Assembly (NCBI GenBank): GCA_031288955.1 | Contig: JAITQJ010000186.1 | Span: 1-6,764, forward strand | Direction of reading: 5' to 3' | Source of the DNA: Planctomycetaceae bacterium | GTDB taxonomy: Bacteria; Planctomycetota; Planctomycetia; Pirellulales; Thermoguttaceae | DNA length: 6,764 nucleotides | Shown: positions 1 through 6,415 of the stretch, one piece after another | Position numbering within the stretch: the first letter of the stretch is position 1 | How the letters are laid out: each line of letters opens with the position of its first letter | Translations under genes and position numbers: made by a program | Notes under the pieces: model-generated | Seen by the model: only the letters and a program-made list of their open reading frames with translations | Databases searched by the model: none | Told to the model about the DNA's origin: nothing

Positions 1-1921
1 CTGCCTTTGACAATTCATCAACGCTGGTCTCGCCCTTTATAAGCAGATGAATCCCCTCGAAGAGGAAATTTCTTTGCCCCTCCTTATTCATCTGTTTGCG
101 TATCGCCGCGGGGTCGGGATTTGACAACAGAAGTGCCTTCGTTTCGTCCGAAACCCGCAGCAGTTCAAACAGAGCCGTGCGTCCTTTGTAGCCGACACCG
201 TTACATTCGGGACAAACGCCGCGTTTCCGTTCCTCGTAATCCGGCAGCCGCGTCCGTTTTTGGTACAACTGCTGTACTTGGTCTGGACGCAAGCCTAATT
301 GTTGCAATAATTTTGCGTCCGGGTGATAAGACTCTTTGCAGGAAGGACACAAAAGCCGTATCAAACGCTGCGTCAGCACAGCATTAAGAACAGGCGCAAT
401 CGTTTTCGCCGGTACTTTTCCTGATACCAGCCGGCACAGTGCCTCAACGCCGTCTTTGGCACGGAACATCATCATAAATTGCCGCCCTTCTTCAACTTCG
501 CCGCAGCACAGTTGCAGCACATCGGGATTCGATATATCCCTGATGAAGTACACACTGAATCCCTTAAACAGAACATCCGGCAGTACGTTCAGAGGCGACT
601 CGCCTTTACTTGAATCGTACTGCGCTAAAATAATGTTTTCGACTGCTTCGCTTGCCGCGGCGGCATCTTCAACGTTGACAACGTCCCGTGTGAATCGGTC
701 GCAGACACGTTCAAAAACAGATACCGTACTGCGCAAGCCGTGACCGGGCGGAGCGGCAAGTAAAAATACTCCTTTGGGACAGTTGAGTTGATTCATTACA
801 AGCGGCTGCATTTCCGCCCGCATACCGAGTTGTTCCAGATTTTGAAACTGGACACTTTGCGTGTGCATTTGTATCATCACCGCTTCGCCGGTTTTTGTTC
901 CCTGCGAGACAAAATCGAACTCGTATTTAGTCGGCTTGCGTTTTTTTCCCTTTACTCCGTACAAGGCGGTAAATGCTCCCGTTTGTTTGCTGCGGCGGTC
1001 TGCCGGTTTACCGCCGATAAGTGTTTTGGCGGATTCGAGCATTTGCTCATATACGTCTTTTCCCTGATTGCCGGCAGGCGTGCGCGGTATCGGCACGAGT
1101 TCCAACCAAACCCCGTCAACCTGATGGCGGATAAGCGTTTGCTGCGGCGTGAAGTCAAACATAATCGCCGTTGCCCGGCTTTTGATAGCCTCGTAAAGAT
1201 TTTCCCGAAACAAATTATACCCCGGCAGATTGCGTGCTGATACCAATCGGGCTTGCCGCATTTGTGCGTCGGCTCCGACAGCATCCAGTTCGATAGCGGG
1301 TCCGCCGGAGTATGCTGTCCGTTTTTGTATCGCCAGTTTGATGCCGATTTTTCCCACACCAACGGCGAAAAGATAATAAAGATGTTCGGCGGTCAGCACT
1401 TGGTCGGCATCCGGCAATCCTTTGTTGCGTGCCGAGACGTAGAGCAGTATCGGAACAAAACACAGTAATGCGGAAAGAACGAATGCAACCCAAAAAAGAG
1501 GAATGAAGAAGACGAGTGTTCCGCCGCCGGCATACAGAGCGGTATAAAAAAGGTTAAACTGCTGCTGTCCTTCTTTTTTAAGCCGTTCCTGGTCGCAGTT
1601 CGCCCAACTGGCGCAGCCGACCCAAGCGAGAAACAGTAAAATATACAGCGGCAGTTTTATCGCACTGAAATAATCGCCGGGACCGAGCCAGCCGTCCCTT
1701 AATAGTGTTATCTGAATGTTTTCAGCAGCGGCTCGTTCTTGTTCCTGTTGTTTTTTTTGTGCGGCAGCGGCTTGTTGTGCCGCCGCATCCGGTTTCTGTG
1801 CCGTTACGAGACTCTCACAACACGTCATCAAAACGGCAGTAAGACAGACAAGCCGAAGCAGGGAAGTGAAACAGCGGAAACGAAACATTGCAAACACAAA
1901 AAAACTTCGTCGAAAGACCAT
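1..1921 (-). CDS. Membrane-anchored, degenerate GspE/PilB-like secretion ATPase homologue (3' end beyond window)
   Basis: An open frame of 640 codons runs off the left edge; probably only a few C-terminal residues are missing. Residues 1-41 look like a signal peptide ending VTA|QK. An Ala/Gln-rich linker follows (42-80), then hydrophobic helices near 87-107, 124-141 and 142-161, then a GspE-type fold. Family landmarks are HQVDGVW (266-272, the usual RVDGV strand), a C-terminal tetracysteine site (C525/C528 and C570/C573) and GYKGRTALFELL just after it. Family members are cytoplasmic hexameric ATPases that drive type II secretion or type IV pili. Here the P-loop position reads APPGHGLRST (390-399), with Leu-Arg where Lys-Ser/Thr is expected. 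The Walker B region reads VYFIRD (457-462) instead of VGEIRD, and the TLHTND box is FRAKDG. I infer a pseudo-ATPase or structural paralogue. The start is uncertain: ATG at 1921, or ATG at 1888, which gives a neat 30-residue signal peptide. Neither has a clear ribosome binding site. Confidence 0.85.
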   Translation of the reverse strand, partial: MVFRRSFFVFAMFRFRCFTSLLRLVCLTAVLMTCCESLVTAQKPDAAAQQAAAAQKKQQEQERAAAENIQITLLRDGWLGPGDYFSAIKLPLYILLFLAWVGCASWANCDQERLKKEGQQQFNLFYTALYAGGGTLVFFIPLFWVAFVLSALLCFVPILLYVSARNKGLPDADQVLTAEHLYYLFAVGVGKIGIKLAIQKRTAYSGGPAIELDAVGADAQMRQARLVSARNLPGYNLFRENLYEAIKSRATAIMFDFTPQQTLIRHQVDGVWLELVPIPRTPAGNQGKDVYEQMLESAKTLIGGKPADRRSKQTGAFTALYGVKGKKRKPTKYEFDFVSQGTKTGEAVMIQMHTQSVQFQNLEQLGMRAEMQPLVMNQLNCPKGVFLLAAPPGHGLRSTVSVFERVCDRFTRDVVNVEDAAAASEAVENIILAQYDSSKGESPLNVLPDVLFKGFSVYFIRDISNPDVLQLCCGEVEEGRQFMMMFRAKDGVEALCRLVSGKVPAKTIAPVLNAVLTQRLIRLLCPSCKESYHPDAKLLQQLGLRPDQVQQLYQKRTRLPDYEERKRGVCPECNGVGYKGRTALFELLRVSDETKALLLSNPDPAAIRKQMNKEGQRNFLFEGIHLLIKGETSVDELSKA

Positions 1922-1985
1922 TTTATCGGAAATCCGGCAGATAGCAAGAGACAGACGAATAATGCAGGCTGATAGAGTACCTCGG

Positions 1986-2014
1986 ATAAAAATTGACTTT
2001 GCCGCCTTGTCTAA
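1986..2014 (-). promoter_or_regulatory. Weak candidate promoter for the GspE-like gene
   Basis: On the minus strand TTAGAC (2014-2009) and TTTTAT (1991-1986) are separated by 17 bp, about 65 bp upstream of the ATG at 1921. The match to the sigma70 consensus is modest. A second possibility is CTGACA, 16 bp, TATCAT (about 2071-2044), which would overlap the promoter of the divergent EF-hand gene. Neither stands out. Confidence 0.25.
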
Positions 2015-2019
2015 CACCT

Positions 2020-2048
2020 TTGACGCGTTTTTTGAGGTATAATATGAT
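2020..2048 (+). promoter_or_regulatory. Sigma70-type promoter of the EF-hand gene
   Basis: TTGACG (2020-2025) and TATGAT (2043-2048) are separated by exactly 17 bp, with transcription expected to begin near 2055 and leave a leader of about 30 nt. A perfect TATAAT overlaps at 2038-2043, but it is only 12 bp from this -35 box and so is less likely to be the one used. AGGAAA at 2070-2075 is a plausible ribosome binding site for the ATG at 2084. Confidence 0.6.
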
Positions 2049-2083
2049 AAGAGTGGGGCTTTGTATGTCAGGAAATAATTAAA

Positions 2084-3331
2084 ATGGAACGCTCTATCGC
2101 TGCGGCATTGTTTGTTGTTTGTTTTGCATTGGCAGTTGATGCCTTGTATGCACAACCTCCCTGGGGCGATGGACCTCCGCCCCGAATGAGACAGGGCGGC
2201 AGTCCCTTCGGCGGAGAACGAAACCGGCAGGGCGGAGAACCGGGCGGCGGGCAGTTTCAACCGAATGATGCCAACCGGAATGCACGCCGTATTGCGATGC
2301 TCAAAGGAATGGACTCCAATCAGAACGGGACGCTTGAAGCAAACGAAGTACCGGAGTACCGGCGGGATTTCGTCAACCGAATTGTTACCGAATTAGGCGG
2401 CAATCCGCAAGGAACGCTTAATCTCAACGAACTCGAACGTAAAGCGGCAGCACAAACACCGGCAACAGCCAATCAACCGGCGGCAGCATCGCCTTCGGGA
2501 AAGACGATACCGGTAATCACCGGCGACCCGCTGGTGCAGCCGTTCGGTGAGAAGACCGAAACGCCGGGTACTGTGCTGACATTTGGACAGCGTGAAAAGA
2601 CCGCTGCCGCCGCAGCGGCGGCACAACCGGCACCTGCCGTTTCAGCATCCGACCAAATCTTACGCAATGCCAAAGGGATATTGACAAAATTCGATAAGAA
2701 CCGCAACGGCACTTTAGACAAGGACAAAAGCGAATGGAGTAGTGCGCTGCCGTTCAAAGCCGAAGATGCAGACAAGAATTTGGACGGCCGCATCACGCTT
2801 TCGGAAATCGTTGCGGTATCAGGCGGAAAGACGACGGCAACATCGGGTTCGGCAGCAACGGCTGTGAAACGCTCGGAAGCATACGACCAGTTGCCGCAGG
2901 GCGTACCGGCTTGGTTTTTCGAGCGGGATAAGGACAAGGACGCACAATTAACGATGACGGAATACGCTGCCGGAAACCGGTGGACAGACGCTTTGGCGAA
3001 GGAGTTTCGGTTTCTGGATAAAAACAATGACGGTTTTGCTACGGTTACGGAAATTTTCGCTGTGTTGAAACAGATTGACGAAGAGAAGGCATTGGCGGCG
3101 GATAAAGCAAAACGTGAAGCCGCCCGGACAAGCGGTCAGGCAGCCGCTTCAACGGCAACTCCGGCGGAGAAACCGGCGGAAGCGAATGTTGTGCCAGCGG
3201 CGAATAATGCCGCCGCACAAACAGTACCGCAGAATGCGCCGTACGCAGCGGGCAGTCAATCGTCAACACGGAGCAACACGAGCATAAGACCATCGGAACG
3301 GTCACGCAGCGGACAATCAAGACGAAGGTGA
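2084..3331 (+). CDS. Secreted EF-hand calcium-binding protein
   Basis: A 415-residue protein with a signal peptide (residues 1-23, cleavage after LYA). A Gly/Pro/Arg-rich stretch follows (about 24-60), then EF-hand loops starting at D77, D204, D230, D282 and D312. The loops at D77, D230 and D312 keep the canonical D-x-N/D-x-N/D-G pattern with Glu at position 12. The loop at D204 ends in Lys, and the one at D282 has Ala instead of Gly at position 6. A sixth, decayed loop lies at 105-116 (GGNPQG, no first Asp), so the loops fall into three pairs joined by Ala/Pro/Thr-rich linkers, including an AAAAAAA run near 174-180. The tail (about 340-415) is low complexity and ends strongly basic (RSRSGQSRRR). 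EF-hand loops bind calcium in the exported compartment. The partner and process are not evident; secreted EF-hand proteins of this style are common in planctomycetes. The start is supported by a ribosome binding site and an upstream in-frame stop. Confidence 0.9.
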   Translation: MERSIAAALFVVCFALAVDALYAQPPWGDGPPPRMRQGGSPFGGERNRQGGEPGGGQFQPNDANRNARRIAMLKGMDSNQNGTLEANEVPEYRRDFVNRIVTELGGNPQGTLNLNELERKAAAQTPATANQPAAASPSGKTIPVITGDPLVQPFGEKTETPGTVLTFGQREKTAAAAAAAQPAPAVSASDQILRNAKGILTKFDKNRNGTLDKDKSEWSSALPFKAEDADKNLDGRITLSEIVAVSGGKTTATSGSAATAVKRSEAYDQLPQGVPAWFFERDKDKDAQLTMTEYAAGNRWTDALAKEFRFLDKNNDGFATVTEIFAVLKQIDEEKALAADKAKREAARTSGQAAASTATPAEKPAEANVVPAANNAAAQTVPQNAPYAAGSQSSTRSNTSIRPSERSRSGQSRRR

Positions 3332-3342
3332 ATAATGCCGGA

Positions 3343-4089
3343 CTACTTTCCTTCACGCAGCCGCAAACCGAGATAATTATCGAGTTCCGGTACGGCAAGG
3401 ATTTTTTCGATGGTTTTTTCCAGCGGATAACTGACCCGTCTGTACGTTATCGTCGGTCTTTCCACAATAACGTAACACGACCGGTTGTCCCGGTCGCGGG
3501 GCTGACCGACGGAACCGACGTTGACCATCGCTTTTTTCTCCGTTACCGAGTAGCGCATATTCAGGTCATCGGGCGTGTAAAATTCCCTGTCATCTGTGAA
3601 AACGCCCGGCACGTGTGTATGTCCTTGAAAAGAAATATGCGGTATGACAGAAAAGAGTCTTTCCATCTTGCGTTCGTTATAAATGTCGTCCTGAAAAACA
3701 TATTCATTGAGCGGATTGCGGGGCGAACCGTGAACGTACAACATATCGTCTTCGCGGTGGATTCTTGACAAACCATTCAGAAATTCCCAACGCTCGTTCG
3801 CTCCGGGAACCTTCGAGTCTTCTAACTGGTCGCGTGTCCAAAAAATGGCTCTTTCGGCAGAATTATTGAAACCTTCGGGGTCGAAGAGCGATGCCTGGTC
3901 GTGATTACCCAACAAACAGAAGGCGGCACGCTCACGGATTTTATCGATACATTCGATAGGATTCGGACCGTACCCGACGGTGTCGCCGAGACAATAGATT
4001 CCATCAACCCCTTGTGCATCAATGTCAGCAAGGACTGCTTCCAGTGCTTCAAGGTTGCCATGAATATCGCTAATAATTGCCAGTTTCAC
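3343..4089 (-). CDS. Metallophosphoesterase, YfcE/MJ0936-like (calcineurin-type fold)
   Basis: A 248-residue cytoplasmic protein with the complete metal-site set of the calcineurin-like phosphoesterases: SDIHGN (D8, H10), LGD (D36), GNHD (61-64), VHGS (H120) and GHTH (156-159), followed by NVGSVGQPRD (190-199), typical of the YfcE/MJ0936 branch. These enzymes hydrolyse phosphomonoesters or phosphodiesters with two metal ions (often Mn or Ni); the natural substrate cannot be read from sequence. It is longer than E. coli YfcE (about 184 residues) because of an insert near 66-115 and a C-terminal extension after 205. The start codon is GTG, supported by a GGGGA ribosome binding site. The gene converges on the EF-hand gene with 11 bp between stop codons, and diverges from the kinase gene. 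All catalytic residues are present, so activity is expected. Confidence 0.93.
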   Translation of the reverse strand: MKLAIISDIHGNLEALEAVLADIDAQGVDGIYCLGDTVGYGPNPIECIDKIRERAAFCLLGNHDQASLFDPEGFNNSAERAIFWTRDQLEDSKVPGANERWEFLNGLSRIHREDDMLYVHGSPRNPLNEYVFQDDIYNERKMERLFSVIPHISFQGHTHVPGVFTDDREFYTPDDLNMRYSVTEKKAMVNVGSVGQPRDRDNRSCYVIVERPTITYRRVSYPLEKTIEKILAVPELDNYLGLRLREGK

Positions 4090-4094
4090 CGTAT

Positions 4095-4099
4095 TCCCC
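4095..4099 (-). promoter_or_regulatory. Ribosome binding site deciding the GTG start of the phosphoesterase
   Basis: On the minus strand GGGGA lies 5 nt before GTG AAA CTG (4089-4087), which encodes the conserved N-terminal strand MKLAIISDIHGN. Family proteins begin a few residues before this motif, so GTG is the natural start. Confidence 0.6.
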
Positions 4100-4100
4100 G

Positions 4101-4128
4101 TTAACTGTGTCCGCTAAACTGATATAAT
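4101..4128 (+). promoter_or_regulatory. Candidate promoter toward the histidine kinase
   Basis: TTAACT (4101-4106), a 16-bp spacer and a perfect TATAAT (4123-4128) point toward the kinase gene. Transcription from here would give a leader of about 175 nt that contains the hairpin at 4200-4227. The long leader makes this uncertain; a closer promoter may exist. Confidence 0.35.
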
Positions 4129-4133
4129 ATACG

Positions 4134-4163
4134 ATAGTATGTCAGAAATATATCAAATTGCAA
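4134..4163 (-). promoter_or_regulatory. Candidate promoter of the phosphoesterase gene
   Basis: On the minus strand TTGCAA (4163-4158) and TACTAT (4139-4134) are separated by 18 bp, about 45 bp upstream of the GTG start, in an AT-rich stretch. The match is moderate, and other AT-rich -10-like hexamers lie close by. Confidence 0.35.
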
Positions 4164-4199
4164 GGTAATGGGAATAGGTGCCGCACCGATTGAGAGCAT

Positions 4200-4227
4200 T
4201 TAGCCGTCTTTTCTGAAAAACGGCTAA
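4200..4227. other. Hairpin-forming inverted repeat in the kinase leader
   Basis: TTAGCCGT (4200-4207) and ACGGCTAA (4220-4227) form a perfect 8-bp stem. TTTT and AAAA inside it can extend pairing past a single bulged C, leaving a CTG loop. No T-run follows on either strand, so it does not look like a standard intrinsic terminator. It may be a leader RNA structure or a protein-binding dyad. Confidence 0.55.
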
Positions 4228-4299
4228 CATATTCTAACCTGACAGCAGGGGCGAAAATCGAATAGAACATTAGAGGTTTCCGTTGCACGATAACATTTT

Positions 4300-4303
4300 G
4301 GGG
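4300..4303 (+). promoter_or_regulatory. Ribosome binding site suggesting a TTG start for the kinase
   Basis: GGGG ends 8 nt before TTG at 4312 and 11 nt before ATG at 4315. The spacing mildly favours TTG; the protein differs by one residue. An in-frame TAA at 4291 rules out any longer N-terminus. Confidence 0.4.
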
Positions 4304-4311
4304 CAGCAGCA

Positions 4312-5007
4312 TTGATGAACAAATACAGCGAAATAGCACAGTTGGCAGGGGGATTGGCTCATGAAATCAAAAATCCGCTTTCGACGATTCGTCTCAATGT
4401 GGAATTGCTTGCCGAAGACCTTGAAGAAATTGATTCTCCGCAGGCACGCCGGGCTTTCCGCAAAATCGAAGTTGTCGAACGTGAATGTCGCCGGCTCGAA
4501 GAACTGCTCAACGATTTTCTTAACTTTGCCGGTGCGCACCGCCTCGAATTGCAGCCGACCGATGCGAACTGGCTGATTCGTGAAATCATCGAATTTTTCC
4601 GTCCGAAGGCAGAAGAATCGAAAATCGACATCATCGAATATCTGGCGAGCGATTTGCCGTCGGTGATGCTGGATAGACGTTCTTTTCATCAGGCACTTCT
4701 TAACTTGATTATCAATGCACAGCAGGCGATGCCCAACGGCGGGCAGTTAGTTATCCGAACCCGCAGCGGCGGCAGTGAAATAGCCGTTGACTTGATTGAC
4801 ACCGGCGGCGGAATGGACCACGAAACGCTGCAACACCTGTTCGATGCTTTTTTTTCAACGAAGCGCGGCGGCAGCGGTTTAGGATTGGCAACGGTCAAAA
4901 AAATCATTGAAGCACACGGCGGACGTATTGCTGTGCAGAGCGAACTGAATTACGGAACGCAATTTACAATTATTCTTCCGTGCCTGCCCCGCCTGCCGAC
5001 AGGGTAG
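4312..5007 (+). CDS. Minimal soluble sensor histidine kinase (NtrB-like, no sensor domain)
   Basis: A 231-residue protein consisting only of the kinase core. The HisKA dimerisation helix carries the phosphoacceptor in GLAHEIKNPL (H17). A helical segment follows to about 75, then the HATPase_c domain with N-box NLIINAQQA (131-139, N135), G1 box DTGGGM (163-168), F-box LFDAFFSTK (176-184) and G2 box GGSGLGLA (186-193). All ATP-binding motifs are intact. The HEIKNPL H-box with the short FFSTK-type lid resembles the NtrB/HPK4 group. It should autophosphorylate at H17 and pass the phosphate to a response regulator, but none lies in this window. There is no PAS, GAF or membrane segment, whereas most relatives carry an N-terminal sensor; input must come from a partner protein or in trans. 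The in-frame stop at 4291 shows the short N-terminus is real unless an upstream frameshift removed a sensor, and I see no coding remnant there. Confidence 0.9.
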   Translation: MMNKYSEIAQLAGGLAHEIKNPLSTIRLNVELLAEDLEEIDSPQARRAFRKIEVVERECRRLEELLNDFLNFAGAHRLELQPTDANWLIREIIEFFRPKAEESKIDIIEYLASDLPSVMLDRRSFHQALLNLIINAQQAMPNGGQLVIRTRSGGSEIAVDLIDTGGGMDHETLQHLFDAFFSTKRGGSGLGLATVKKIIEAHGGRIAVQSELNYGTQFTIILPCLPRLPTG

Positions 5008-5031
5008 TACCAAAAGTGCCAAGAACGCATT

Positions 5032-6345
5032 TTATTCCAGCGGCTTGAACACGAAACCGGCGATTAACTTCGGATAGAAATACGTACTCTTTGCCGGCAT
5101 TCGGTCTCCGAGCAAACTTAACGTTTTAATGTGTTCAATCGCCGCCGGCATTACCAACGCCGCCAACGGATAATTGTCCGTCCGCAAACCGCTAACAACT
5201 TCGTCAACCAGATGGACATATACCGGTTTCACCGCATCGGAAGTATCCGCGTCTAACAAAGTCTCGACAATTAAGCGGTGCAGCAGACTGACTCCCAGTT
5301 CCCGCCATTCAGGATGGTGTTCACGGTCAATTTCGTCCATCTTGGCTCTGCCCGCCGGTGTTATCGTTGTCAAAAGCCACTTCTGGTCCCGTGCCGTGTA
5401 AAGTCCAATCGCATCCTGCCGGTTTTCCGACTCAATACGCTGCCAAACCCGATGTGCATCATCAGGACTGCTGCCGACGATTTCCGTTTGGAAACAATCG
5501 CCCAGTTTTGCCTGCAATTCTGCACTCGTCAATGCCGCAGCACCGCGAAACAAACGATGTGTCGGCAGCACGATTAAACCGGGGTCTTCCATTGCAATAC
5601 AAACCATCAACACATCGTTTGCCGGATGTGTACTGTTGAGCAGTCCCATATCGCCAATCTGTTTCCGGTAATTACACGCCGTTTCGTAGCGGTGATGACC
5701 ATCGGCGATAAAAATCGGCTTCGGTGCCATTGCCGCAACGACGGCGTTGAGTGTTTCGGCATCTTCGACCACCCACATTTGGTGAATCACGCCGAGGTGG
5801 TCGGCTGCGGAAACCGAATCGGTGTATTTACCGGCAACGAGTGCTTCTTCGAGCAGAGTTTGAACGGCATTATCTGCATCGGGATAGAGTCCGAAAATTT
5901 GACTGAAGTTCATTTTGCACGCTGTTGTCAGCATCAGGCGGTCGAGTTTCGGTCCCGACATTGTGATTTCGTGCGGATACACCATACCATAACCGAAAGG
6001 CACGGCACTACAGCCGCACATAAACCCCTTGCGGACATATTTTTGCCCGTTCACCGTGTATATTTGATGATAGACGTACAGTGCCGGCTGTGATTCCTGA
6101 ACAATAACGCCGTTCTGTTTCCAATTCGCCAACGTCTTTGCCGTCCGGCTGTACCGGTTATTGACTTCATTGTCATCGGAAAACATCCGTTCGAGAATCA
6201 GCCGTACAACATTGTTCGGATGTTTCGCATAGAGTTCGTCCTGCAACTCTTCGCCGATAACATCATAAGGCGGGGCAACGACATCGTCCAAATGCGGAAT
6301 CTTACCGGAACTATAACGGTAGCCTGCAAAGGGAGTTATTTCCAT
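5032..6345 (-). CDS. DUF1015 family protein
   Basis: A 437-residue, probably cytoplasmic protein that fits DUF1015 along its whole length: APPYDVI (24-30), NVVRLIL (45-51), ALYVYHQIY (88-96), PHEITMSGPKLDRL (124-137), the signature ADGHHRYETA (214-223) and LPTHRLF (260-266). No signal peptide or membrane helix is seen. The conserved acidic, His and Arg residues suggest an enzyme-like active site, but no reaction is established that I can name. The length is usual for the family and no frame damage is seen. The ATG at 6345 starts just before the conserved MEITPFAGYR opening; no clear ribosome binding site precedes it. The gene converges on the kinase gene with 24 bp between stop codons. Its promoter lies at 6398-6426, inside the 3' tail of the transposase frame next door. 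Confidence 0.93.
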   Translation of the reverse strand: MEITPFAGYRYSSGKIPHLDDVVAPPYDVIGEELQDELYAKHPNNVVRLILERMFSDDNEVNNRYSRTAKTLANWKQNGVIVQESQPALYVYHQIYTVNGQKYVRKGFMCGCSAVPFGYGMVYPHEITMSGPKLDRLMLTTACKMNFSQIFGLYPDADNAVQTLLEEALVAGKYTDSVSAADHLGVIHQMWVVEDAETLNAVVAAMAPKPIFIADGHHRYETACNYRKQIGDMGLLNSTHPANDVLMVCIAMEDPGLIVLPTHRLFRGAAALTSAELQAKLGDCFQTEIVGSSPDDAHRVWQRIESENRQDAIGLYTARDQKWLLTTITPAGRAKMDEIDREHHPEWRELGVSLLHRLIVETLLDADTSDAVKPVYVHLVDEVVSGLRTDNYPLAALVMPAAIEHIKTLSLLGDRMPAKSTYFYPKLIAGFVFKPLE

Positions 6346-6361
6346 TGGATATGATAATTAG

Positions 6362-6415
6362 ACCTGTCCCACGACATATACTATCGATCTCCCGTTGAGT
6401 ATAGCACGGACAGGT
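6362..6415. repeat. Imperfect dyad over the DUF1015 promoter
   Basis: ACCTGTCC (6362-6369) is the exact inverse of GGACAGGT (6408-6415), and TATACT (6377-6382) is the inverse of AGTATA (6398-6403), so the two nested pairs share nearly the same centre (about 6389). The right arm also forms a short repeat with TGTCC at 6418-6422. The structure could be an operator, a leader hairpin or the end of a mobile element. Confidence 0.5.

Noticed and set aside
788..1240. A 150-codon plus-strand open frame
   Set aside because: It lies antisense to the GspE-like gene, whose minus-strand frame is continuous and has clear family motifs; this frame has none.
2020..2043. TTGACG with the perfect TATAAT at 2038-2043 as the promoter
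   Set aside because: The spacer is only 12 bp; the overlapping TATGAT at 2043-2048 gives the standard 17 bp.
2473..3027. A 184-codon minus-strand open frame
   Set aside because: It is the antisense shadow of the EF-hand gene, which has a signal peptide, promoter and repeated EF loops.
3328..3768. A 146-codon plus-strand open frame overlapping the end of the EF-hand gene
   Set aside because: It is antisense to the phosphoesterase, whose metal-binding motifs are complete.
4142..4339. A 65-codon minus-strand frame covering the intergenic hairpin
   Set aside because: It has no ribosome binding site or recognisable motif, runs over a hairpin and overlaps the kinase start.
4992..5003. CCTG/CAGG hairpin as terminator of the kinase gene
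   Set aside because: The stem is only 4 bp and no T-run follows.
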